From Variovorax paradoxus (lineage in GTDB: Bacteria > Pseudomonadota > Gammaproteobacteria > Burkholderiales > Burkholderiaceae_C): a stretch of 64,000 bases of DNA. This document shows positions 8,337 to 16,099 of this stretch, piece after piece (within the stretch, counting starts at the first letter, position 1; each line of letters starts with the position of its first letter). The notes under the pieces were generated by a model. It was not told the origin of the DNA and searched no databases. It saw nothing but the letters and a program-made list of their open reading frames with translations. Position numbers and translations under genes: made by a program. The DNA lies in the NCBI RefSeq assembly GCF_024734665.1, contig NZ_CP102931.1:2912001-2976000 (forward strand), in the 5' to 3' direction.

Positions 8337-9572
8337 TCAGGTGGCCGGCACAGGCAACCGGTGCAGCTCTGCGATGCGCGAGCCGAAGATGATCGCGGCC
8401 TGCAGAACGAACCCGGCCAGCGCCAGCAGCAGGCACGCCGGCTCGCCCCAGGCCGCACCAACCAGGCCGCCGAGCGCCGCGCCGATGGGCCGCGCTCCCG
8501 CATTGATCGTGAGGAACACGGCCGACACCCGGCCCAGCATGGTCGAAGCCGTCACGCTCTGGCGTAGCGTGGTCGAGGTGATGACCCAGACCATCGGCCC
8601 TGCGCCGAACAGAAAGAACGAGAGCGCGGCCAACGCGGCGGTCGGCACCAGGAGCGTGGCTGCCATCGTCGCCGCTGCAACAACCGCGACCGCGGGACCG
8701 ACCTGGATCGCACGGCCGAAGGGCAGGCGCGCCACAACGCGCGGCGTGAGCAGCGCACCAACGACCATGCCCGCGCCGTACATCGCCAGCGTGAAGCCGA
8801 CCGCCTGCGCGCCGAGGCCCAGAACGCGCACCGCATAAGGCACATACCCGGCCTGCAGCACGAACCACGAGATGTTGAACACTGCGCCGGTCATCAGCAT
8901 CGGCTGAAGCATGTCGTGTTGCCAGACGAAGCGCGCGCCGTCGCGCACTTCGAGCAGCGGATGCCTCCCGGAGGCGGGTGCGCGCGGCGCCTCGGTCAAT
9001 CGCAGCAGCAGGCCCACGGCCGCCACCGACAGCACCGCTGCCAGCACGAACGCAGCAGGAGCGCCGGCCCACGCCACCAGTGCGCCCGCGAGCGCGGGAC
9101 CGGCGGTGAACGCAGCGCTGCGCGCCAGTTCGAGCCGCCCGTTGGCCATTGCCAGCGCTTCGCGCGGCACGAGCGCCGGCACCAGCGCGGGTGCTGCAAC
9201 GCTGAAGCCAACGGTGCCGACAGCACCCAGGAAACCGAGCACAGCCAGCCAGCCGATGCTGAGCTTCGACGCGAACAGCATCGCCAGCAGCACCAGCAGC
9301 GAGACTGCTCGCAGCCCCTCGGCCCACACCATCAGCCGTTGCCGCGACATGCGATCCGCGAGCAGGCCCATGGGCATCGAGAGCAGCAGGAAGGGCAGCG
9401 TCTGCACTGCCGCGAGAAAACCGATTTCGCCCGGCCCTGCGCCGAGTGCCAGCACGGCGACCAGCGGCACGGCCGCAAGGCTCAGTTGTTCGGCGGACTG
9501 CGCGGCGAGGTTGGACCACGCGAGGTTCAGGAAGGAACGGGGGAGCGGTGTTGTGAGTGTTGTATGGGTCAT
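8337..9572 (-). CDS. MFS exporter, EntS/MFS_3-like
   Basis: A 411-residue, 12-segment transporter. The N-terminus (SFLNLAWSNLAAQSAEQLSLAAVPLVAVLALGAGP, split over the first helix) and the loop LLADRMSRQRLM match the branch that includes enterobactin exporter EntS and macrolide-efflux-like proteins. Likely a drug/proton antiporter in the inner membrane; the substrate is unknown. It is convergent with the protease-nuclease gene (19 bases between stops) and lies 57 bases downstream of a LysR gene on the same strand, which may regulate it. Confidence 0.85.
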   Translation of the reverse strand: MTHTTLTTPLPRSFLNLAWSNLAAQSAEQLSLAAVPLVAVLALGAGPGEIGFLAAVQTLPFLLLSMPMGLLADRMSRQRLMVWAEGLRAVSLLVLLAMLFASKLSIGWLAVLGFLGAVGTVGFSVAAPALVPALVPREALAMANGRLELARSAAFTAGPALAGALVAWAGAPAAFVLAAVLSVAAVGLLLRLTEAPRAPASGRHPLLEVRDGARFVWQHDMLQPMLMTGAVFNISWFVLQAGYVPYAVRVLGLGAQAVGFTLAMYGAGMVVGALLTPRVVARLPFGRAIQVGPAVAVVAAATMAATLLVPTAALAALSFFLFGAGPMVWVITSTTLRQSVTASTMLGRVSAVFLTINAGARPIGAALGGLVGAAWGEPACLLLALAGFVLQAAIIFGSRIAELHRLPVPAT

Positions 9573-9629
9573 GCCCTCATCGTGCGATCGGAGGACCCAT
9601 GTCGCTGGCCGTTTCCGGACGCGCGAGCA

Positions 9630-10568
9630 TCAGCGCCGAGGCTTCAGCTTCGATGCAGGCGAAGGCGCGGGCGAGACGACCTCCATCACGAAATCGATGA
9701 ACGCGCGCACCTTCGCAGCCGGCAGGTGGCGCGACGGATAGAGCGCATAGAGCGGAAGCCGCTCATCGGGCCAATCAGGAAACAGATCGACAAGCTCGCC
9801 GCCGTCGAGTTGCTGTTGAATGCCCACGGCCTTGATCTGCGCCACGCAGATACCGGCGAGGACCGTCTCCAGCACGGTGCCCGGGTCGGTAAGCAGCAGG
9901 CGTCCGGTGGCTGGCACCTTCACGAGCTTGCGTCCGCGCTGGAGCTCCCACGAATAGGGCTGCCCCGTGGCCGGGTTGCGCACCTGCAGACAGGCATGGC
10001 CGACGAGATCTGCCGGCTTGGCAGGGTGGCCGTGCCGCGCCAGGTAGGCCGGCGTGGCCACTGTGACTACGCGCGAGTCCATCAGCTTGCGGGCCACCAG
10101 CGACGACGACGGCGGCTCGCCGAAGCGCACGGCGATGTCGAAGCCCTCGGCCACCAGGTCGCCGAGCTGGTCGCGCGCGATCAGCTCCAGCGTGAGCTCG
10201 GGGTACAGCGCAAGAAAGCGCGGCAGGTGCCGTGCCAGCAGCAGGCGCGAGGTGAAGGCATCGGTGTTGACGCGCAGGCGCCCGCGCACCGCGCCGGATG
10301 CGCCTGAAGCGATGGTCACTGCGTCCTCGATGCCGAGCACCAGCGGATTGATGTTGGCGTAGAGCAGCCGGCCCTCGTCGGTGAGGTTCAGCGAGCGGGT
10401 CGTGCGGTCGAACAGCCGCACGCCGATGCGCCCCTCGAGCCGGGCGATGGCGCGGCTCACACCGGAGGGCGTGAGGCCGAGTGCGTTGGCGGCGCTGGCG
10501 AAGCTGCCGCCTTCGACCACGGCGGCCAGCACGCTGACGTTGGAGAGAAGGCGTCCGTCGAGAGTCAT
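9630..10568 (-). CDS. LysR-family transcriptional regulator
   Basis: A 312-residue regulator with an N-terminal winged helix-turn-helix (about 10-68, GSFASAANALGLTPSGVSRAIARLE) and a periplasmic-binding-protein-like effector domain (about 95-300). It belongs to the DsdC/AaeR-like branch with LFDRTTRSLNLTDEG after the HTH. It is divergent from the NmrA-like gene with a 112-base gap, the classic arrangement for a LysR protein controlling its neighbour, and it also precedes the MFS exporter on its own strand. Confidence 0.92.
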   Translation of the reverse strand: MTLDGRLLSNVSVLAAVVEGGSFASAANALGLTPSGVSRAIARLEGRIGVRLFDRTTRSLNLTDEGRLLYANINPLVLGIEDAVTIASGASGAVRGRLRVNTDAFTSRLLLARHLPRFLALYPELTLELIARDQLGDLVAEGFDIAVRFGEPPSSSLVARKLMDSRVVTVATPAYLARHGHPAKPADLVGHACLQVRNPATGQPYSWELQRGRKLVKVPATGRLLLTDPGTVLETVLAGICVAQIKAVGIQQQLDGGELVDLFPDWPDERLPLYALYPSRHLPAAKVRAFIDFVMEVVSPAPSPASKLKPRR

Positions 10569-10680
10569 CTTTTTATTCGTGATCAGTTGTCATGAATGAT
10601 ATGCCTTGAGGTCGCTTTACTCAAAGATGAAGCGTTTCTACGATTCGCTCCATCGCAATCAAGTGAAGAAAGAAAGTCTC

Positions 10681-11538
10681 ATGTACGCAATCACCGGAAT
10701 CACGGGCCAGGTCGGCGGCGCTGTCGCGCGCGCCTTGCTGGCCCAGGGCAAACCCGTTCGCGCGGTCGTTCGTGACGAAGCGAAGGGCCGTGCCTGGGCC
10801 GAGCTCGGCTGCGAGGTCGCCATCGCCGCAATGGATGATGCCGCGGCGCTGTCGCGCGCCTTCGCGGGCACGGCCGGCGTCTTCGTGCTGCCGCCGCCGA
10901 ACTTCGATCCCGAGCCAGGGTTTCCCGAGGCCAGGGCCGAGAACGCTGCGGTGCGCCAGGCGCTCGACACCGCCCGGCCGCCGCGCGTGGTGTGCCTGTC
11001 GACCGTCGGCGCACAGGCCGAGCAGCCCAACCTGCTGAGCCAGCGCACGCTGATGGAAGAAGCGCTGCGCACGCTGCCGTTCTCGGTCACCTTCCTGCGG
11101 CCCGCATGGTTCCTGGAAAACCTGCGCTGGGACATTGCTCAGGCCCGCGAGCAGGGTGTGCTGTCGAGCTACCTGCAGCCGCTGGAGCGGGCCGTGCCGA
11201 TGGTGGCCACGGCCGATGTGGGCAGCGTTGCCGCCGAACTGCTGCTGCAGGACGGCGACGTGCCGCGCATCGTCGAACTCGAAGGCCCCGAGCGGCTGAC
11301 GCAGCACGCGATTGCCGCGGCGCTCTCGCAGGTGCTGGGCCGCCCGGTGCACGCGGAGGCGGTGCCGCGCGAGACCTGGGGCGCCATCTTTCGCGCGCAG
11401 GGCATGCGCGACCCGGTGCCGCGCATCCAGATGCTCGACGGGTTCAACGAGGGATGGATCCGATTCGAGGGAAGCGATGCGAGCGTGCGCAAGGGCAAGG
11501 TGGGCGTCGCGGAGGTGATCCGCTCGCTGGTCGGCTGA
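10681..11538 (+). CDS. NmrA/NAD(P)-binding oxidoreductase
   Basis: A 285-residue atypical short-chain dehydrogenase. The Rossmann motif is at the very N-terminus (ITGITGQVGGAVARALLAQG), followed by RDEAKGRAW, which contacts the NADP phosphate. The C-terminal part (FLRPAWFLENL, ATADVGSVAAELLL) is typical of NmrA/QOR2-like proteins, which act as redox sensors or quinone reductases. The start at 10681 follows a purine-rich AAGAAAGAAAG and opens straight into the Rossmann fold. It is divergent from a LysR gene that probably controls it. Confidence 0.88.
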   Translation: MYAITGITGQVGGAVARALLAQGKPVRAVVRDEAKGRAWAELGCEVAIAAMDDAAALSRAFAGTAGVFVLPPPNFDPEPGFPEARAENAAVRQALDTARPPRVVCLSTVGAQAEQPNLLSQRTLMEEALRTLPFSVTFLRPAWFLENLRWDIAQAREQGVLSSYLQPLERAVPMVATADVGSVAAELLLQDGDVPRIVELEGPERLTQHAIAAALSQVLGRPVHAEAVPRETWGAIFRAQGMRDPVPRIQMLDGFNEGWIRFEGSDASVRKGKVGVAEVIRSLVG

Positions 11539-11542
11539 TTGG

Positions 11543-12430
11543 CTAGGCGCCCTCGGCCTGCATTTCCTCGAACCACTCGGCCACGTACGCCGCCTCCGGT
11601 GCGGCGTCGGGTGCCAGGCCATAGTAGTAGCGCTCCAGCGTCATGCGCAGCGCGGGCAGCGGCGATTGCAGGCGGCCCGAGGCCAGGTCGTGCGACACCA
11701 GCGAGGTCGGCGCCAGCGCAACGCCCAGTCCATCGACCGCGGCCTGCAGCACGAAGTGCAGGTGGTCGAACTGCAGCCGGCCAGCCGGCCGGGTGCGCGG
11801 CGCGCCGACCTGCTTCTTCCATGCGTCCCAGTCGTCCTTGCGCGTCTTGGCCGACAGCAGCACGTGCGAGGCGAGTGCGCGCAGATCGGGCAACGGATGC
11901 GCCTCGAACAACGCTGGCGCGCCGACCACCAGTACCTCATCTTCGAGAAAGGGCTGCACTTCGATTGAAGGGGGCCAGCCGTCGAGCCCGCGGCGCACCG
12001 CGATGTCGAAACTGTCGATGGCCTGCTCGGGCATGACGGTGCTGGTGACGACCTGCGGCTCGATGTCGGGGTAGCGCTCGACAAAAGACGGCAGGCGCGG
12101 AATGAGCCAGCGCACCGCGAAAGAAGGGCGCACGTTGATCCGCACCGCGCGGGCCGGCCCCTGCAACTGCAGAGAACGCGCCGCCGCGCCGATCTGCGCA
12201 AGCGCCGGCTCGACCTCCGCGAAAAACTGCTGTCCCTCGGCGGTCAGCGCGACCTGGCGGATACGTCGCTCGAACAGCGCGACGCCAAGGAACTCTTCCA
12301 GGCTCTTGATCTGCCGGCTCACCGCGCTGTGCGTGACATGCAGTTCGAGCGCCGCGCGCGTGAAGCTGAGGTGGCGTGCAGCGGCGGCAAAGGCGCGCAC
12401 GGCATTGAGGGGAGGCTCTCTAGGCGGCAT
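11543..12430 (-). CDS. LysR-family regulator, GcvA-like
   Basis: A 295-residue protein. The chosen start opens with MPPREPPLNAVRAFAAAARH, the canonical GcvA-type N-terminus, followed by the HTH (LSFTRAALELHVTHSAVSRQIKSLEE) and the effector domain. In-frame codons up to 12499 would add an Arg-rich tail with no counterpart in the family. Convergent with the NmrA-like gene (4 bases between stops) and divergent from an MFS gene that starts 78 bases away, which is its most likely target. Confidence 0.9.
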   Translation of the reverse strand: MPPREPPLNAVRAFAAAARHLSFTRAALELHVTHSAVSRQIKSLEEFLGVALFERRIRQVALTAEGQQFFAEVEPALAQIGAAARSLQLQGPARAVRINVRPSFAVRWLIPRLPSFVERYPDIEPQVVTSTVMPEQAIDSFDIAVRRGLDGWPPSIEVQPFLEDEVLVVGAPALFEAHPLPDLRALASHVLLSAKTRKDDWDAWKKQVGAPRTRPAGRLQFDHLHFVLQAAVDGLGVALAPTSLVSHDLASGRLQSPLPALRMTLERYYYGLAPDAAPEAAYVAEWFEEMQAEGA

Positions 12431-12508
12431 GCGTGCGATTTTCTCACGCATGGCGGGCGTTAATGTCGTTTGTCGGCGCGGCATGCGGCGGCGCACCATC
12501 AGGGCTCG

Positions 12509-13675
12509 ATGTCACGCACCCAACCCGCTCTCAACCCCAACCCCACCGACCTGAATTCCCGCCATGCGGCGATGGCGCTCGGTCTTTCGCTGCCGGCCGA
12601 CGTCGTGCTCTACCTGCTGCTGCCGATGTACGCCAGCCAGTTCGGCGTGACGCTGGCCGAGGCTGGCATGCTGCTCGCGGCCAACCGGCTGGTGCGCATC
12701 GCTGGCTACGGATTCGTTGCGCGCTTCTATGCCCGCAACGGCGACCGGCTGACCTGCACCATCGCCGTCCTGGCAGCGGCAGTGTGCGGGCTGGGCTATG
12801 CCACGCTCTCGGGCTTCTGGGCGCTGCTGCCGCTGCGGCTGATGTGGGGCCTGTGCTTTGCGGCGCTGAATTTGTCGACCCAGGCGCTGGCCACGGCCGA
12901 CCCGTTGGGCGCGGCTCGGCGCAACGGGCGTTCGCGGGCGTTCATCGCGGTGGGGCCTGTGCTGGCGCTGCCGCTGGGGGCGCTGCTGGCGCACTGGACC
13001 GGGCCGCGCACGATCTTCGGCATCCTTGCGGTGTTCTCGCTGCTTGCGTGGTTCGTTACGCGGCGGCTGCCGGCGGCGCCGCACCCCGTGGTCAAGCCGA
13101 AGCGGCGCTTTCAGCGGCCCAACAGCCTGGACAGCTGGTCGTTCATGGAAGGGTTGACGCTCGACGGGCTCTTCATCATCGGCCTCTCGTACCTCGGCAA
13201 GGACCTGCTGCCGGGCGGCGCGGTGATCGTGGCCGGCGTGTTGATGGCGCTGCGCTACTTGGCGGAGATACTCCTGAGCCCGGTCGGCGGCCACATGGCC
13301 GAGCGCTTCGGCGCCGAGCGTTTGCTGGTGAGCCTGTCGCTCGTCACGGCCATCGCGCTTGTCGGCTTCGGGCTTGGCTGGCTATGGAGCTGCGCGGCGC
13401 TGATCGTGGTGCTGCGTGCCCTGCAATTGCCCCTGCTGCCGCCCATCGTGGCCCGGCGCACGCCCGGTCCGGAGCGTGTGCAGGCGCTGGCCGCGCGTTC
13501 GGTGTGGCGCGACATCGGCGCAGGCACGGGCCCCCTGATCGCAGGCCTGCTGTTGCCGGTTGCGTCACCGCCTTGGATCTACGGCGTGGCTGCTGCGCTT
13601 CTTGCGCTGTCGGCGCTGGCCTGTGGCTGGAGCGCGTCGTCGCCCGAAGCCGATGCTGCGCGCACGGCCGGCTGA
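12509..13675 (+). CDS. MFS transporter
   Basis: A 388-residue, roughly 12-segment transporter with a characteristic LPADVVLYLLLPMYASQFGVTLAEAG first helix and a long central loop (KPKRRFQRPNSLDSW) between the two six-helix halves. The ATG at 12509 is selected over an upstream ATG at 12470 because the extra residues are His/Ala-rich and unlike a transporter N-terminus. It is divergent from the GcvA-like regulator. The substrate cannot be read from the sequence; efflux of a small metabolite or drug is the family norm. Confidence 0.83.
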   Translation: MSRTQPALNPNPTDLNSRHAAMALGLSLPADVVLYLLLPMYASQFGVTLAEAGMLLAANRLVRIAGYGFVARFYARNGDRLTCTIAVLAAAVCGLGYATLSGFWALLPLRLMWGLCFAALNLSTQALATADPLGAARRNGRSRAFIAVGPVLALPLGALLAHWTGPRTIFGILAVFSLLAWFVTRRLPAAPHPVVKPKRRFQRPNSLDSWSFMEGLTLDGLFIIGLSYLGKDLLPGGAVIVAGVLMALRYLAEILLSPVGGHMAERFGAERLLVSLSLVTAIALVGFGLGWLWSCAALIVVLRALQLPLLPPIVARRTPGPERVQALAARSVWRDIGAGTGPLIAGLLLPVASPPWIYGVAAALLALSALACGWSASSPEADAARTAG

Positions 13676-13707
13676 ACCGGCACACTCTTCACCCAGGAAT
13701 CATCGCC

Positions 13708-14331
13708 ATGACCACGACACCGCACGCCATCGACACCGTGACGAAGCTCGAAGCACTGTTCGGCCAGGCCGGCGAGGCCTCGCTCAAGAAAGAGGTTGCG
13801 TACCTGCACCCGGCCTACCAGGCGCTGATTGCCGCGTCACCCTTTGCCGTGCTTGCCACCACCGGCCCCGGCGGCCTCGACGCCTCGCCGCGTGGCGACC
13901 CGCCGGGCTTTGTCGCGGTGCAGGATGAGAAGACGCTGCTCATGCCCGAGCGCCGCGGCAACAACCGCATCGACAGCCTGCGCAACATCGTGGCCGACCC
14001 GCGCGTGGCGCTGCTGTTCCTCATTCCCGGGGTCGGCGAGACGCTGCGGGTGAACGGCAGGGCGCACATCACGGTCGAGCCGGCGCTGCTCGAACGCCTG
14101 GCAATGGACGGCAAGCCGCCGCAATGCGTGATCCGGATCACCGTCGACACGGTGTTCTTCCAGTGCGCCCGGGCGATTCAGCGGTCGAAGCTGTGGGCGC
14201 CGGTGCCGGCGGATGCGAAGCGCGAAGTGCCGACGCCGGGGGCGATTCTTTCGGCGCTGACCGCGTCGGAGTTCGATGGGGAAACGTATGACCGGGAGCT
14301 GCCGGCGAGGCAGCGGGCGACGCTGTATTGA
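13708..14331 (+). CDS. FMN-dependent PPOX-type flavoprotein (MSMEG_1061/DR_2398-like)
   Basis: A 207-residue split-barrel flavoprotein of the pyridoxamine-phosphate-oxidase superfamily. The N-terminal HPAYQALIAASPFAVLATTG, the DASPRGDPPGFV segment and PERRGNNRIDSLRNI are hallmarks of the MSMEG_1061-like subfamily, in which FMN is bound at the dimer interface. The true substrate of this subfamily is unknown; it is not the vitamin B6 enzyme PdxH. It follows the MFS gene by 32 bases with an AGGA site and is probably co-transcribed with it. Confidence 0.85.
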   Translation: MTTTPHAIDTVTKLEALFGQAGEASLKKEVAYLHPAYQALIAASPFAVLATTGPGGLDASPRGDPPGFVAVQDEKTLLMPERRGNNRIDSLRNIVADPRVALLFLIPGVGETLRVNGRAHITVEPALLERLAMDGKPPQCVIRITVDTVFFQCARAIQRSKLWAPVPADAKREVPTPGAILSALTASEFDGETYDRELPARQRATLY

Positions 14332-14358
14332 CTTGAAAACCTGTTTCGGTCGCCCATG

Positions 14359-14383
14359 AAAAAAGCCCGCATCAGCGGGCTTT
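14359..14383 (-). terminator. Rho-independent terminator, possibly bidirectional
   Basis: AAAGCCCGC-atca-GCGGGCTTT forms a 9-bp stem. Read on the minus strand it ends in six T residues and lies 24 bases after the stop of the small His-rich protein gene. On the plus strand it follows the PPOX gene by 30 bases with a shorter T tract, so it may serve both convergent transcripts. Confidence 0.85.
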
Positions 14384-14407
14384 CTCAAGCGGTTTGCACC
14401 GAGGGAA

Positions 14408-14569
14408 TCAACGCACCCAGTGGCAAACACGGTGGTGATGACGCGCGTCCCACTTGCACACCTTGTGCTTCTTGGGGTGGTATGGCGCGGCCGAGGCGAT
14501 GCTCGGTGCCAGCATGGCAAGGCCGGCGAACGCGAGGATGCTGGAGAGGATGAGCTGCTTGGTCTTCAT
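14408..14569 (-). CDS. Small exported His-rich protein (HHH motif)
   Basis: A 53-residue protein: a signal peptide (MKTKQLILSSILAFAGLAML then APSIASA) and a mature part of about 25 residues that starts after SASA-like IASAAP and contains YHPKKHKVCKWDARHHHRVC. Two Cys and six His in so short a stretch suggest metal or haem binding or an oxidised disulfide, by inference. The ATG at 14569 is preferred over one at 14593 because it opens directly into the signal peptide after AGAAAGAACCCC. The gene has its own terminator and so is probably expressed alone. Confidence 0.8.
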   Translation of the reverse strand: MKTKQLILSSILAFAGLAMLAPSIASAAPYHPKKHKVCKWDARHHHRVCHWVR

Positions 14570-14728
14570 GGGGTTCTTTCTAAGCAAAGACATCGATCAA
14601 AGGGATGCGTCGTTCAACGGGCGCCCTTGCAGAACGCCCTGGAGTCACATTTAGATGACATTTGGTAGCGGTTGTGGCGTGAAAAATTGCACGGGGTACA
14701 GGGCCAGGGGCGTTAGGGCTAACCCGCA

Positions 14729-16024
14729 TCAGGTCCGCCCAGGCGCAGCCTGCTCGGTGCGCGAGTCGTGCCCGATGATCAGCACCAGTCCGAACGCCAC
14801 CGCCGACAGCAGCGCCAGGAAGATCACGGCGTAGATGTCATTGCCCATCCGGTCCTTCAGCGCGCCGAAGATCGTCGGGCCGATGTAGCCGCCCAGGTTG
14901 CCGATGGAGTTGATCCACGCAATGCCTGCCGCGGCCGCGGTGCCGCTCAGGATGGCGGTGGGCAGCGTCCAGAAGGTGGGCAGTGCGCTGAAGATGCCGA
15001 AGGCGGCCAGCGTCACGGCGGCCATCTTCGGAATGGGCGCGCTGGTTTGCGCGGCCAGCACCAGGCCGACGAAGATGCAGGCCAGCGGAATCAGCAGGAA
15101 CCACTTGCGCTCCTTGCGCGCATCGGAGGCCCGCGTCCAGAACAGCATCGCGATGGCGCCCACCAGGTACGGGAAGGCGTTGATGAAGCCGATCTCCACG
15201 TTGCTCAGCCCGCCGAAGCCCTTGATGATCTGCGGCAGGAAGAAGCTCAGGCCATACAGCGGCACGGTGATGCCCATGTAGACAAAGCCCAGCCCGATCA
15301 CGCGCGGGTTCAGCAGCGACTGCTTCCACGAGATCTTGTTGATCGACTCGCGGTTGCGGCGCTCCGAGTCGAGCGTCTGCTCCAGCCAGCTGCGCTCTTC
15401 GGTAGTGAGCCACTTGGCGTCCTTCGGGCCGTCGGGCAGGTACATCAGCACGAAGAAGGTCAGGATGAGCGATGGAATCGCCTCGAGGATGAACAGCCAC
15501 TGCCAGCCGTGCATGCCGCCGACGCCGTCCATGTTGAGGATGTAGCCAGAGATCGGCGAGCCGATCACGGTCGAGATCGGAATGGCGAACATGAACCAGC
15601 CCACGATGCGCGCGCGGTACGCAGCCGGAAACCACAGCGTGATGTAGAAGATCACGCCCGGGAAGAACCCGGCCTCGGCAATGCCCAACAGGAATCGCAC
15701 TATGTTGAAGCTGGTCGAGCCGCCCACCCAGGCCTGGGCTGCCGAGAGGATGCCCCAGCTGAACATGATGCGGGCGATCCAGCGGCGCGCGCCGAAGCGC
15801 TCCAGCGCCATGTTGCTCGGCACTTCGAACAGGAAGTAGGCAAGAAAGAAGATGCCGGCCGCGCTGCCGAACACGGCGGCGGTGAAGCCCAGGTCCTTGG
15901 ACATGGCCGCGCCGGCAAAGCCGAGGTTCACGCGGTCGAGGTAGGCGATGAAGTAGCTGATCATCAGCAGCGGCAGGAGCCGCCAGCTGATCTTGGAGAT
16001 GGTTCTTTGTTCGACGGGGTTCAC
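14729..16024 (-). CDS. MFS transporter, anion:cation symporter (ACS) family
   Basis: A 431-residue, 12-segment permease. The N-terminus (ISYFIAYLDRVNLGFAG), the RFLLGIAEAGFFPGVIFYIT segment and the WLTTEERSWLEQTL central loop are typical of ACS-family importers of organic anions such as tartrate, phthalate, glucarate or 4-hydroxyphenylacetate. It therefore differs from the exporter-type MFS genes around it. No catabolic genes lie next to it, so the substrate stays open. Downstream is a 159-base gap toward the His-rich protein gene. Confidence 0.9.
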   Translation of the reverse strand: MNPVEQRTISKISWRLLPLLMISYFIAYLDRVNLGFAGAAMSKDLGFTAAVFGSAAGIFFLAYFLFEVPSNMALERFGARRWIARIMFSWGILSAAQAWVGGSTSFNIVRFLLGIAEAGFFPGVIFYITLWFPAAYRARIVGWFMFAIPISTVIGSPISGYILNMDGVGGMHGWQWLFILEAIPSLILTFFVLMYLPDGPKDAKWLTTEERSWLEQTLDSERRNRESINKISWKQSLLNPRVIGLGFVYMGITVPLYGLSFFLPQIIKGFGGLSNVEIGFINAFPYLVGAIAMLFWTRASDARKERKWFLLIPLACIFVGLVLAAQTSAPIPKMAAVTLAAFGIFSALPTFWTLPTAILSGTAAAAGIAWINSIGNLGGYIGPTIFGALKDRMGNDIYAVIFLALLSAVAFGLVLIIGHDSRTEQAAPGRT

Positions 16025-16099
16025 GGTTGGTTGTCTCCGGTGTTGGATGGTTTTATGGAGCTTGTCGGGAAGGGGAAGGGCGGGCGTTGCCGCCGGGTG

